A stretch of DNA of 25,707 bases from positions 1 through 25,707 of the IMG/VR virus record IMGVR_UViG_3300040960_000486; one strand, 5' to 3'. A program made the position numbers and the translations under genes. This DNA is from a virus. The notes under the pieces were generated by a model. That model did no database searches. It saw only the letters and a list, made by a program, of their open reading frames with translations, and had not been told where the DNA came from. Positions 1-5,062 of this stretch are shown piece by piece (the stretch's first letter is position 1; each line of letters begins with the position of its first letter).

Positions 1-88
1 TGCTTGGGACGATGATAGGTTCTGCACCTCATGGGGTGAGGTTCGGGACAAGCTAGAGCAAATCCAGCAAGAACAGCAAGCGCAATAA
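1..88 (+). CDS. C-terminal end of a truncated upstream gene
   Basis: An open frame enters from the left edge (first full codon at position 2) and ends with TAA at 86-88. It encodes about 28 residues, ending in a Gln/Glu-rich helix-like tail (EQIQQEQQAQ). A perfect hairpin with a T-rich tail follows 4 bases after the stop, as expected at the end of a transcription unit. The fragment is too short to assign to a family; most of the gene lies outside the window. Confidence 0.6.
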   Translation, partial: AWDDDRFCTSWGEVRDKLEQIQQEQQAQ

Positions 89-92
89 GACT

Positions 93-117
93 GAGGGGCT
101 TCGGCCCCTCTTTCTCT
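93..117 (+). terminator. Intrinsic terminator with UUCG tetraloop
   Basis: The 7-bp perfect stem GAGGGGC/GCCCCTC (93-99 and 104-110) is closed by a TTCG tetraloop and followed by TTTCTCTT. It starts 4 bases after the stop codon of the truncated upstream gene, the classic position for Rho-independent termination. The same 18-bp hairpin recurs at 408-425 and 611-628, but without the T-rich tail. Confidence 0.85.
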
Positions 118-154
118 TAGTGCAAAAAAAATGCTAATCAGGTGCAAATTGTTG

Positions 155-184
155 TTGAAGATATTTTATTTCTGTGCGTATACT
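155..184 (+). promoter_or_regulatory. Probable sigma70-type promoter for the + strand small-gene operon
   Basis: TTGAAG (155-160) is separated by 18 bases from TATACT (179-184), giving 4/6 and 5/6 matches to the -35 and -10 consensus. It lies between a strong terminator and the first small gene, where a new promoter is expected. Initiation would fall near 190-192, upstream of the ATG at 215 and downstream of the alternative ATG at 131, which supports the shorter gene start. This is a by-eye prediction. Confidence 0.5.
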
Positions 185-214
185 GGGTCATCAACTTTGT
201 TAGGAGTAAGAAAA

Positions 215-403
215 ATGTTCACAGTATGTATCAAAATCGGCGCTTGCTACATGGCCCACGCGGAAGATGCTTGCAAAGAAACTGCAATTCGCAAGTCGGT
301 CGAGTTGAGCCGCAAGATCGTTAACTGGAAAGAAGGCGCAACGCCTCGCTTCACGATCATCTATCCAAACGGCAAGCAATTCGGTCGCAACGTAGCTGTG
401 TAA
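215..403 (+). CDS. Small hypothetical phage protein (62 aa)
   Basis: I do not recognise this family. The start at 215 is preferred over an in-frame ATG at 131 because an AGGAG Shine-Dalgarno sequence lies 8 bases upstream of 215 and the predicted promoter lies between the two ATGs. The product is basic in its middle part and has three cysteines (C5, C11, C20) near the N-terminus. The C-terminal half (TPRFTIIYPNGKQFGR) looks like a beta-strand pair. It is the first gene after the terminator/promoter and is followed by a UUCG hairpin. Position and size suggest an early-expressed accessory protein, but this is inference. Confidence 0.6.
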   Translation: MFTVCIKIGACYMAHAEDACKETAIRKSVELSRKIVNWKEGATPRFTIIYPNGKQFGRNVAV

Positions 404-407
404 TTTA

Positions 408-441
408 GAGGGGCTTCGGCCCCTCACCAACCAAACTGGAG
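408..441 (+). repeat. UUCG hairpin plus RBS cassette, copy A
   Basis: This stretch of 34 bases is identical to 611-644. It consists of the perfect hairpin GAGGGGC-TTCG-GCCCCTC (408-425), an unstructured linker, ACCAACCAAACT, and a GGAG Shine-Dalgarno sequence 9 bases before the ATG at 451. No T-tract follows the stem, so it is unlikely to be a simple terminator. It may act as a transcript-stability, processing or insulating element ahead of the ribosome binding site. Confidence 0.75.
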
Positions 442-450
442 AAAATAAAG

Positions 451-606
451 ATGATCACAATCGAACAGCCGAAAGGCAAGCGCTCAATCCGCATCACTGT
501 TCGCGGCTCAATTATGGGCTACATTGGCCGTTCTTGTTGGATAAATTTTGGAGAGCGCTCTGACCCAGCAGCTTACGAAAGAGCGCAAGAGTGGCTGAAC
601 GCATAA
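451..606 (+). CDS. Small hypothetical phage protein (51 aa)
   Basis: The frame opens at ATG 451, 9 bases after a GGAG Shine-Dalgarno sequence, and closes with TAA at 604-606. The product is 51 residues, basic at its N-terminus (KGKRSIRITVRG) and more acidic towards the C-terminal helix (PAAYERAQEWL). I do not recognise the family. The gene is bracketed by the two identical 34-base hairpin/RBS repeats, so it appears to be a cassette in a run of tiny early genes. A coding role is supported by the RBS, the compact spacing and the plausible folded-domain composition. Confidence 0.6.
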   Translation: MITIEQPKGKRSIRITVRGSIMGYIGRSCWINFGERSDPAAYERAQEWLNA

Positions 607-610
607 CCCA

Positions 611-644
611 GAGGGGCTTCGGCCCCTCACCAACCAAACTGGAG
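611..644 (+). repeat. UUCG hairpin plus RBS cassette, copy B
   Basis: This is identical over 34 bases to 408-441: stem GAGGGGC/GCCCCTC with a TTCG loop (611-628), the ACCAACCAAACT linker, then GGAG. It lies 4 bases after the stop of the 51-aa gene, and the GGAGG supplies the Shine-Dalgarno sequence for the ATG at 653. Like copy A it lacks a T-tract. Confidence 0.75.
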
Positions 645-652
645 GCAGAGCA

Positions 653-757
653 ATGCAACATAATATCAAAGAAATCATCGGAGACATCATCGGCGGCATT
701 TGCCTGTTCGGCATCGGCATTGGCGCGCTCATCTTCTTGCCGCTGATATTCGGGTGA
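653..757 (+). CDS. Tiny single-pass membrane protein (34 aa)
   Basis: This short ORF starts at ATG 653 with GGAGG 7 bases upstream and ends with TGA at 755-757. After a short polar N-terminus (MQHNIKEIIGD), almost the whole protein is one hydrophobic, glycine-rich segment (about residues 12-33) long enough to span the membrane. No family can be assigned from so short a sequence. It lies immediately after the second hairpin/RBS repeat and 4 bases before the next gene. Early phage membrane microproteins sometimes act on host envelope functions or superinfection, but nothing here shows the role. Confidence 0.6.
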   Translation: MQHNIKEIIGDIIGGICLFGIGIGALIFLPLIFG

Positions 758-761
758 ACCA

Positions 762-947
762 ATGTCTATGCGGGTGCAATTTCTTGACACAATCATCCAG
801 CTTGCTGAAGCTGAACTGGATCAGATTGAGAAAACATGGGCAGATGAGGAAATGCCACTGTCAGTTAAAAATCGCAGGCGCGAAGTTGAGGCGCGGCTGG
901 TGAAATATCAAACGCAACGTGATTTCTGGAGAAAGGCAGACAAATGA
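762..947 (+). CDS. Small helical hypothetical protein (61 aa)
   Basis: This 61-residue protein is rich in Glu, Arg, Lys and Gln with heptad-like spacing (FLDTIIQLAEAELDQIEKTW then KNRRREVEARLVKYQTQRDFW). It is probably an alpha-helical hairpin or coiled coil. It starts at ATG 762; a second in-frame ATG at 768 is also possible because the upstream Shine-Dalgarno signal is weak. Its last codons overlap the next gene through an ATGA junction (944-947), showing translational coupling in the operon. I do not recognise a family. Confidence 0.6.
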   Translation: MSMRVQFLDTIIQLAEAELDQIEKTWADEEMPLSVKNRRREVEARLVKYQTQRDFWRKADK

Positions 948-1126
948 CAGACAATTATACAGCCTTTGCGCGTAGGCTGGCCCGCAAACTAGACGTTATG
1001 AGACTAGACGCGAGGGCGATGAGAAATGAGCAATTAGCAGGCGACTTGCACGAATGCCTGATATTATTAGCCAAGATGGAGAAAGAGCATGATAGCAACG
1101 TATTTGACATTACTGATCGTATCTAG
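944..1126 (+). CDS. Small helical hypothetical protein (60 aa)
   Basis: The start codon overlaps the stop of the preceding gene (ATGA), with a purine-rich GGAGAAAGGCAGAC stretch upstream as RBS. The product is strongly helical and charged (TAFARRLARKLDVMRLDARAM), with no recognisable motif. Its C-terminal 38 bases overlap the start of the next gene in another frame. It belongs to the same compact operon of small early genes; the function is unknown. Confidence 0.6.
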   Translation: MTDNYTAFARRLARKLDVMRLDARAMRNEQLAGDLHECLILLAKMEKEHDSNVFDITDRI

Positions 1127-1310
1127 CGCAAGCAGCGACACGACTTATGCCAGCATCCCATATGAAACACGCGAACAGTGCGAGTTTGCTATGGTTATCA
1201 ACGCCGATGTGTGGCGCGAGAACGGCATGATGAGCCAATGCTATGTCACACACCTTGTAACATCATCATCGCCGCCTGTGCCGCGCCCAGAGGGCCTGAC
1301 AGATGAGTAG
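1089..1310 (+). CDS. Small exported protein with two cysteines (73 aa)
   Basis: The ORF opens at ATG 1089, with AGATGGAGAAAGAG just upstream (GGAG, 8-9 bases away), inside the 3' end of the preceding gene. The N-terminus (MIATYLTLLIVSSASS) is a short hydrophobic stretch resembling a Sec signal sequence. The mature part contains two cysteines (C31 and C51) that could form a disulfide in the periplasm. The C-terminal tail is rich in Ser and Pro. It overlaps the next gene by 8 bases. I recognise the general pattern of small exported phage proteins (a Tyr/Thr/Cys-rich region after the signal) but cannot name a function. Confidence 0.55.
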   Translation: MIATYLTLLIVSSASSDTTYASIPYETREQCEFAMVINADVWRENGMMSQCYVTHLVTSSSPPVPRPEGLTDE

Positions 1311-1536
1311 GTGGTGGTATCAGGCCATGCGTCACAAAGATGACGCTGGCCAACCCTATGTGGCCATCCATGAGGCTTACAGCCTGCACGATGGTCAGAT
1401 AGGGTGGACAGCCAAGCCAGTGCCTATCGAGGAGGATACTGTGGATGACCTGTGCCGCACCTTGCACGACATATTGAACGACATTGAGCGCCATGGTGTG
1501 CGGGACGTTGAAACATGGGAGAAAGTGGATGAGTAA
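1303..1536 (+). CDS. Conserved-type small phage protein (77 aa)
   Basis: This 77-residue protein has the layout Trp-Tyr-rich start (SRWWYQAMRHKDDAGQPYVA), an IHEAYSLHDGQIGWTAKPV core, and an acidic helical end (TVDDLCRTLHDILNDIERH). This resembles a widespread family of small phage/prophage proteins of unknown function with a 'xHExYxxxxGxxxxxTxxPV' core followed by a helix. The assignment comes from memory of the family pattern. It starts within the end of the previous gene (8-base overlap) and overlaps the next small gene (1529) by 8 bases. Confidence 0.65.
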   Translation: MSRWWYQAMRHKDDAGQPYVAIHEAYSLHDGQIGWTAKPVPIEEDTVDDLCRTLHDILNDIERHGVRDVETWEKVDE

Positions 1537-1660
1537 AGTTCAGTGCAGCAAATGCGATGGCGATGGACGCATTGTCGTCAAGCGTGAGATTGAGGGCAAA
1601 CTTGTGCCTGTGGTTGTGGTTTGCCCAGTTTGCCGTGGAGATGGAGAGTATTATAAATGA
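1529..1660 (+). CDS. 43-aa zinc-ribbon/DnaJ-type zinc-finger miniprotein
   Basis: This very short frame runs from ATG 1529 to TGA 1658-1660. It encodes two CxxCxGxG motifs (residues 6-13, CSKCDGDG, and 32-39, CPVCRGDG) separated by a basic-to-hydrophobic beta hairpin. This is the hallmark of a DnaJ central-domain-like zinc-binding module, here as a free-standing 43-residue protein that should bind one zinc ion through four cysteines. It overlaps the previous gene by 8 bases and the next by 4 (ATGA at 1657-1660), so it sits in a translationally coupled chain. Such miniproteins may act as adaptors or chaperone-like factors; the actual partner is unknown. Confidence 0.8.
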   Translation: MSKVQCSKCDGDGRIVVKREIEGKLVPVVVVCPVCRGDGEYYK

Positions 1661-2208
1661 GCGATATGGAAAAAGACTTCAGTGTTGAGATTAAAGTTCG
1701 CAATGGTCGATTGCTGACAGCTATCAGGGAAAAGTTTGGCACTATCGCTGAGATGTGCAGACAGACAGATGTAAATATACAGGCTGTTTATCACCTATTA
1801 TCCATGAAGAGAGGCCCGTTAAAGCGGAATGGGCAGCCTACTAGGGCCGCAGAAACCCTCATGATGGTCTTGGGCAAAAAGTTTGAGCAACTTTGGCCTA
1901 ATGATTTGGCATACAACACGATGGAGAAAAATACCGCTGAAGTGTTTATGGATATTGATGAGGTGCAGGCACTAACTCAGAAAAGCCCGCACGAAATGCT
2001 TGAGTTCAGAAACACAATAAGTGTCCTGATGAATAGCCTTAATGAGCGTCAAAAGGACATTATTCAACGCAGAATGAGCGGGGAAAAACTGAAAGAGATC
2101 GCAGATGATTATGACCTGACCCCGCAAAGTATTAGAGTGATAGAGTTCAAAGCAGTTAGAAAGATGAGGGCCAGAGCGGCTTATTTGGGGATAAGGGAGA
2201 TGTTCTAA
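1657..2208 (+). CDS. Phage transcription regulator: Cro/XRE-like HTH plus sigma70 region 4
   Basis: The 183-residue product has two DNA-binding-like parts. Residues about 17-80 form a Cro/CI-like helical domain (NGRLLTAIREKFGTIAEMCR, then VYHLLSMKRGPL and a helix ending KKFEQLWP). Residues about 123-173 look like sigma70 region 4: LNERQKDIIQRRM, then an HTH, LKEIADDYDLTPQSIRVIE, followed by KAVRKMRARA. The combination is familiar from phage 'sigma factor-like' proteins. It probably touches a -35 element and/or RNA polymerase to direct phage transcription, perhaps of the late operon; that target is inference. No region 2 is visible, so it is not a complete sigma factor. It is coupled to the genes on both sides. 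Confidence 0.75.
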   Translation: MSDMEKDFSVEIKVRNGRLLTAIREKFGTIAEMCRQTDVNIQAVYHLLSMKRGPLKRNGQPTRAAETLMMVLGKKFEQLWPNDLAYNTMEKNTAEVFMDIDEVQALTQKSPHEMLEFRNTISVLMNSLNERQKDIIQRRMSGEKLKEIADDYDLTPQSIRVIEFKAVRKMRARAAYLGIREMF

Positions 2209-2534
2209 TGATGACATTCTTTCAGACCGAGAGTGTTGGCCGACTGATTGACAGAGCGTTGACCCCAGTTGGCATTGATCTGCTTGAGTATATCGCGGCC
2301 CGCCAGCGCAGGCTTCAGCACACCTTTCTGGTCGATGTGATGCGCAAGGTTAATTATCGCAAAGGCCAAGCGCCTGCTGAGTTACTTGCACTTGAAACGG
2401 CTGGCCTTATTGACACTCACAAGTTTGACCTGATGGGGCCATCGAACAACATGAGGTTTGGCCAAAAGGTGTGCTATCGCCTGACCGAGGCGGGCTGGGA
2501 TATAGTCGGGGATAAACCGATTTGGTTGGATTGA
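2208..2534 (+). CDS. Winged-helix-like small regulatory protein (108 aa)
   Basis: The start overlaps the stop of the sigma-like gene (TAATG); a second ATG follows at 2211 and either may be used. The 108-residue product has a helical N-terminal half and a segment (KGQAPAELLALETAGLIDTH) typical of a winged-helix recognition region, followed by strands ending YRLTEAGWDIV, which resembles the wing and last helix of MarR/ArsR-like folds. The fold call is by pattern only. Tight coupling to the XRE/sigma-like gene suggests the two are made together and may act in the same transcriptional switch. Confidence 0.6.
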   Translation: MMTFFQTESVGRLIDRALTPVGIDLLEYIAARQRRLQHTFLVDVMRKVNYRKGQAPAELLALETAGLIDTHKFDLMGPSNNMRFGQKVCYRLTEAGWDIVGDKPIWLD

Positions 2535-2584
2535 TTTTTTGTGATACAAGATCAGTAACTTAAATCACCGAAAGCCAGCTTGGA

Positions 2585-3004
2585 ATGACCAACCAAGCCC
2601 AGAAAGAGCAAACGGGCCGTGCAGGCGAGTTCCTCGCGGCCTATATCCTTGAGAGTAATGGGGTGGAATGTCACCGCGTTGATCGCAGGGGTGACGATCT
2701 GTGGTGCAAATTGCCAAACGGCAGGCTTGTCACTGTGCAAGTCAAGGCCGCAGCAAATGCTAAAATCCCCAAAGTGGGTGGGCCAAAGGCAAACCGAAGC
2801 GCGTATTATCGCTATCACACAGCCACAATATGTGAGGCTGAATGGTATATATTTGTTGCACTTGATATTGAATTAATCCGAATGATGCCCGCCAGTGAAG
2901 TGAACGCGCATAGCGTAAACTTGCCGCCACACGCATTTAATGCTCAAGCACAAGCCGCCGATCTGGCGGTTTTTCTGTCTCAGAACGTGGGCAATTCTGC
3001 GTAA
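2585..3004 (+). CDS. PD-(D/E)XK nuclease-like protein
   Basis: The 139-residue protein matches the small PD-(D/E)XK endonuclease-like families (Holliday-junction-resolvase-like, PDDEXK_5 type). GRAGEFLAAYILESNG provides the first helix with E15; RRGDDLW provides the metal-binding Asp (D38, possibly D37); VTVQVKAA provides the Q52-x-K54 catalytic strand. A basic segment (KAAANAKIPKVGGPKANRSAYYRY) follows. It could process phage DNA, act as a resolvase or attack host DNA; the sequence does not say which. The Shine-Dalgarno signal is weak (TTGGA directly before ATG). A 50-base gap separates it from the previous gene. Its last codons contain a terminator-like hairpin and overlap, tail-to-tail, the end of the late operon by 25 bases. 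Confidence 0.7.
   Translation: MTNQAQKEQTGRAGEFLAAYILESNGVECHRVDRRGDDLWCKLPNGRLVTVQVKAAANAKIPKVGGPKANRSAYYRYHTATICEAEWYIFVALDIELIRMMPASEVNAHSVNLPPHAFNAQAQAADLAVFLSQNVGNSA
2952..2975 (+). terminator. Terminator-like hairpin at the convergence of the two operons
   Basis: AAGCCGCC (2952-2959) pairs with GGCGGTTT (2965-2972), with one G-T pair, around a GATCT loop, and runs into TTTTTC. This gives a canonical intrinsic terminator for rightward transcription. It lies inside the final codons of the nuclease-like gene, about 30 bases before its stop. On the - strand the same stem lies 7 bases after the stop of the last late gene but lacks a U-tract. Confidence 0.6.
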
Positions 3005-3258
3005 TCAGTGCCAGATTGCAACACGCAGGCCAACTGATCATTGATAATGCCGATCATCGCCCATGTGTTGTCAGGCGCGCGCCATATCTCAATTCTGGCT
3101 GGTGTGCCATCAGGTGCAATGGTTTGCGCCTCTGCAATCAAGCCAACGCCCTGCGAGATTAGGCTGTCGCGGAATGGTTCATATTGGACGCATTGCTGCT
3201 GTGCGAAGACTGGACTAGCCCAGAGTGCCAGTGCTGTCAGGATAATCTTGAGTTTCAT
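2980..3258 (-). CDS. Small exported two-cysteine protein at the end of the lysis cassette
   Basis: The start at 3258 is chosen over a longer frame opening at 3399 because AAGGA lies just upstream and the protein then begins with a clean Sec signal peptide (MKLKIILTALALWASPVFA, cleavage after residue 19). The 73-residue mature part has two cysteines (C23, C78) framing a beta-rich domain (PARIEIWRAPDNTWAMIGII, then CVLQSGTDY). This pattern resembles small periplasmic proteins common in Rhodobacterales genomes and their phages, whose role I do not know. It is the last gene of the leftward operon, directly after lysis genes, and overlaps the preceding gene by 44 bases. A role in lysis or envelope modification is inference. 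Confidence 0.65.
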   Translation of the reverse strand: MKLKIILTALALWASPVFAQQQCVQYEPFRDSLISQGVGLIAEAQTIAPDGTPARIEIWRAPDNTWAMIGIINDQLACVLQSGTDYAELPTF

Positions 3259-3421
3259 GTTGCCGTTCCTTGTCGAGTAGGGACAACAACAATGATGGCA
3301 CAGAAGCCAATCCCTGTAAAATGATAGGTTCTTCTTCAGCAGTGAAGGCTTGCGTTTTGCGGCGCTTAACCGCCCGCTGTGCGATTTCGCAAGCGGCAAT
3401 AATTCTGTCTAGGTCGGTCAT
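3215..3421 (-). CDS. Small hypothetical protein in the lysis cassette (68 aa)
   Basis: An in-frame start at 3460 exists, but ATG 3421 lies 10 bases after the endolysin stop with AGGCA upstream, so the 68-residue version is preferred. The N-terminal part is a helix (MTDLDRIIAACEIAQRAVKRR); the rest is polar with a hydrophobic stretch (ILQGLASVPSLLLSLLDKER) too short and polar to be a confident membrane segment. I do not recognise it. Its end overlaps the exported-protein gene in another frame, an arrangement reminiscent of nested Rz/Rz1 spanin genes, but neither product has the typical spanin features (no lipobox is seen). Confidence 0.5.
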   Translation of the reverse strand: MTDLDRIIAACEIAQRAVKRRKTQAFTAEEEPIILQGLASVPSLLLSLLDKERQHETQDYPDSTGTLG

Positions 3422-3431
3422 TTTATGCCTG

Positions 3432-3887
3432 TTAGTCTGAGAGTTGGAAGTGCGGGCCATCTAGGAATGCAGACCTGTGTTGGCTACGTCTTAGGTCAAC
3501 GTAGTCATTCATAGCATCTTCCATGCTGCCTTCCCAAGAGCAAATATTAGGTATATGCCACGCACAGCCCCAAACAATGCCAACCCCCACTGCCTCTGCG
3601 CCTTTGCGCATAGCCTCAGCAATCTCATGATACAAAGCTAATTCCCAGCTTGCTCTCGAACCCACAAAGGCCATAAGGTCAACTGCCTCGCCATCGATGT
3701 GGCGTGACCTCATGGTTTGACTTGCGCCTTTAGCGACTAACTTGCGCTGTTCTTCAATCGTGCGCAGGCCACAGATCACGCCAAAATCAACCTTGGTTTC
3801 AGTGATGGCATACTTCACAACAGCCACCAGACGCTCATCCACGCCCTCTAGCTTGCTCAAGCTGCGCTTGGATAGTTTGAATGTCAT
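3432..3887 (-). CDS. Endolysin: M15-family peptidoglycan peptidase
   Basis: The 151-residue protein carries the zinc-peptidase signature of the M15 (VanY/L-Ala-D-Glu peptidase) endolysins. SRHIDGEAVDL provides zinc ligands H63 and D70, and DGPHFQL provides the third ligand H146. The N-terminal part (KLEGVDERLVAVVKYAITE and GLRTIEEQRKLVAKG) is typical of the phage subgroup. It should cleave the peptide cross-links of host peptidoglycan at the end of infection. It has no signal peptide, so export would depend on the holin encoded immediately upstream, with which it overlaps by 4 bases (ATGA). A segment at about 110-140 containing Trp and several Arg extends the loop before the last histidine. 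Confidence 0.9.
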   Translation of the reverse strand: MTFKLSKRSLSKLEGVDERLVAVVKYAITETKVDFGVICGLRTIEEQRKLVAKGASQTMRSRHIDGEAVDLMAFVGSRASWELALYHEIAEAMRKGAEAVGVGIVWGCAWHIPNICSWEGSMEDAMNDYVDLRRSQHRSAFLDGPHFQLSD

Positions 3888-4306
3888 CTTGGCTCTGCCC
3901 CTCTGATGCGTTCCAAGGTGCGCATACCGCCTAGGCCAAGTAGGCCAAGCAGCACAGTCATCATCGACCCCATGTCAAATTCTGGCAGGGCTGGTGCTGG
4001 ATGCCCAGAGGCCACGATGGAAAAGATCAGCACAGGCTGCACCACATAAAACCAACCAAATGCTGCCACGCAGAGCCACCCGACTGCTGGTCGCCAACCC
4101 GCGCGGAACAAGCCCATCCAACCGCCGCCCGCGTTCTCTGCCTCAGCCTTGTTTACTTCAATTTGGGCAAGGGCAATCTCGTGCGCTTGACGGTCGGCGA
4201 GTGAACTAATCTCAAAGGCCAAACGATCGCGCTCGTCTTTATCGACGATAACTTTATCCAATATCTCAGATACTGGGCCGACCAGTGTATTTAAAATGCC
4301 TAGCAT
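3884..4306 (-). CDS. Holin of the GTA three-TM type
   Basis: The 140-residue protein has a charged helical N-terminal half (residues 15-58: DKDERDRLAFEISSLADRQ, EIALAQIEVNKAEA). It then has GWMGLFRAGWRPAVGWLCV leading into a membrane segment (about 72-98) and another hydrophobic segment (113-128, MGSMMTVLLGLLGLGG). The FxAGWRPxVGW core is the hallmark of the 3TM holin family first described for gene-transfer-agent release. It should permeabilise the inner membrane and release the M15 endolysin encoded next. ATG 4306 directly abuts the TAA of the previous gene. Confidence 0.85.
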   Translation of the reverse strand: MLGILNTLVGPVSEILDKVIVDKDERDRLAFEISSLADRQAHEIALAQIEVNKAEAENAGGGWMGLFRAGWRPAVGWLCVAAFGWFYVVQPVLIFSIVASGHPAPALPEFDMGSMMTVLLGLLGLGGMRTLERIRGAEPR

Positions 4307-4579
4307 TTATCCACCTGTTGATTTGAATGCGTATGTCACGCCAGCGGCCACGACAATCCAGAACACACGCTCTGCAAAGCGCAGGGCTTGGCCGTTTGTT
4401 CCGACCTTGCCCTTCATGTCTGTCACATCGTCCTCGACCTTACCAATGCGTTTGTCATGCGTATCCATGCGCTTAAACAGGGTGAGCATCCGCTCTTCCA
4501 TACGGGCCAATGACACAACAGCATCGGCCAGCTTGTCTAGTTTTTGCTCAATACGATCAAGACGCTGTTCATCAGACAC
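4307..4579 (-). CDS. XhlA-like coiled-coil protein with C-terminal membrane anchor
   Basis: A GTG start at 4579 is chosen because GGAG lies 7 bases upstream and immediately follows the end of the previous small gene; longer in-frame versions reach back to 4630. The 90-residue product is an amphipathic coiled coil (SDEQRLDRIEQKLDKLADAV, MEERMLTLFKRMDTHDKRI) followed by one C-terminal membrane segment (RVFWIVVAAGVTYAF). This layout matches haemolysin XhlA-type lysis proteins and related phage membrane proteins. Its position just before the holin supports an accessory role in lysis. Confidence 0.65.
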   Translation of the reverse strand: MSDEQRLDRIEQKLDKLADAVVSLARMEERMLTLFKRMDTHDKRIGKVEDDVTDMKGKVGTNGQALRFAERVFWIVVAAGVTYAFKSTGG

Positions 4580-4580
4580 A

Positions 4581-4718
4581 TCAATTCTCCAGCGCAATTT
4601 GCTGCAAGATGTATTCCATCTGAGCAACACTTATGGTCAGGTCATGCGTTGACTTCACTGTCCAACCAAGCAGGCTGACAATAGCAGCAAAAAGCACTGT
4701 GATTATTGCTTTCTCCAT
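4581..4718 (-). CDS. Small N-anchored membrane protein of the lysis cassette (45 aa)
   Basis: ATG 4718 is preceded by GGTGGGA and the frame ends in TGA at 4581-4583. The 45-residue product has one N-terminal membrane segment (AIITVLFAAIVSLLGW, about 4-19) and a short helical tail (DLTISVAQMEYILQQIALEN). The next gene starts one base after the stop. Similar tiny membrane proteins precede holin genes in many phages of this type. It may tune holin timing or act as a small holin/antiholin, which is inference from position only. Confidence 0.6.
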   Translation of the reverse strand: MEKAIITVLFAAIVSLLGWTVKSTHDLTISVAQMEYILQQIALEN

Positions 4719-4738
4719 GTCTGTCCCACCTTCACTGG

Positions 4739-5062
4739 TCATGTGATGTCATCTATGATTTCAACACGAATATACCCGTCATTAGGGAATGTCTCAACAC
4801 TGGCATCAGCGTAAGTCACCTCAAATTCCGCTTGGTATGATCCGATTGTCGCAGTATCAGCAGCACTCCACACATAACGCACAATGCCGCTCAGTGGCGT
4901 GACGATGCTTGCCGCTGCATCCACAGTGATTGTTGTGCCGCCCAGTGGCCGCATATGAAACTGCACAGATGATCCTGTCAGATCGACCGCATTGCCATCG
5001 GCATCTTGCAGAGTAGCCTGCATAATCGGGCTTGTGTCATTCTGTTTAATATAAAATGTCAT
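4739..5062 (-). CDS. BppU-like (Ig-fold) tail/baseplate protein
   Basis: The 107-residue protein has the pattern of the BppU N-terminal domain family: an N-terminal strand (FYIKQNDTSPIMQATLQDAD), a GNAVDLTGSSVQFHMRP core, a VRYVWSAADTATIGSYQAEFEV region and a C-terminal FPNDGYIRVEI strand. In lactococcal phages this domain attaches receptor-binding proteins to the baseplate; here it is a stand-alone Ig-like protein, probably decorating or adapting the tail tip. It starts one base into the stop of the repeat protein gene (TAATG), so the two are coupled and may be built into the same structure. Confidence 0.7.
   Translation of the reverse strand: MTFYIKQNDTSPIMQATLQDADGNAVDLTGSSVQFHMRPLGGTTITVDAAASIVTPLSGIVRYVWSAADTATIGSYQAEFEVTYADASVETFPNDGYIRVEIIDDIT

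Noticed and set aside
131-214. Longer N-terminus for the first small + strand gene
   Set aside because: It has no RBS, includes the predicted promoter, and the strong AGGAG belongs to the internal ATG at 215.
2510-2542. Possible terminator after the winged-helix-like gene
   Set aside because: A T6 run is present, but the only stem before it (AACC/GGTT) is 4 bp and weak.
2526-2548. Possible promoter before the nuclease-like gene
   Set aside because: A TTGGAT and a GATACA can be picked out, but the -10 matches only three consensus bases and the spacing is arbitrary.
3259-3399. Longer N-terminus for the exported two-cysteine protein
   Set aside because: The extension would bury a good signal peptide and overlaps the neighbouring gene; AAGGA precedes the ATG at 3258.
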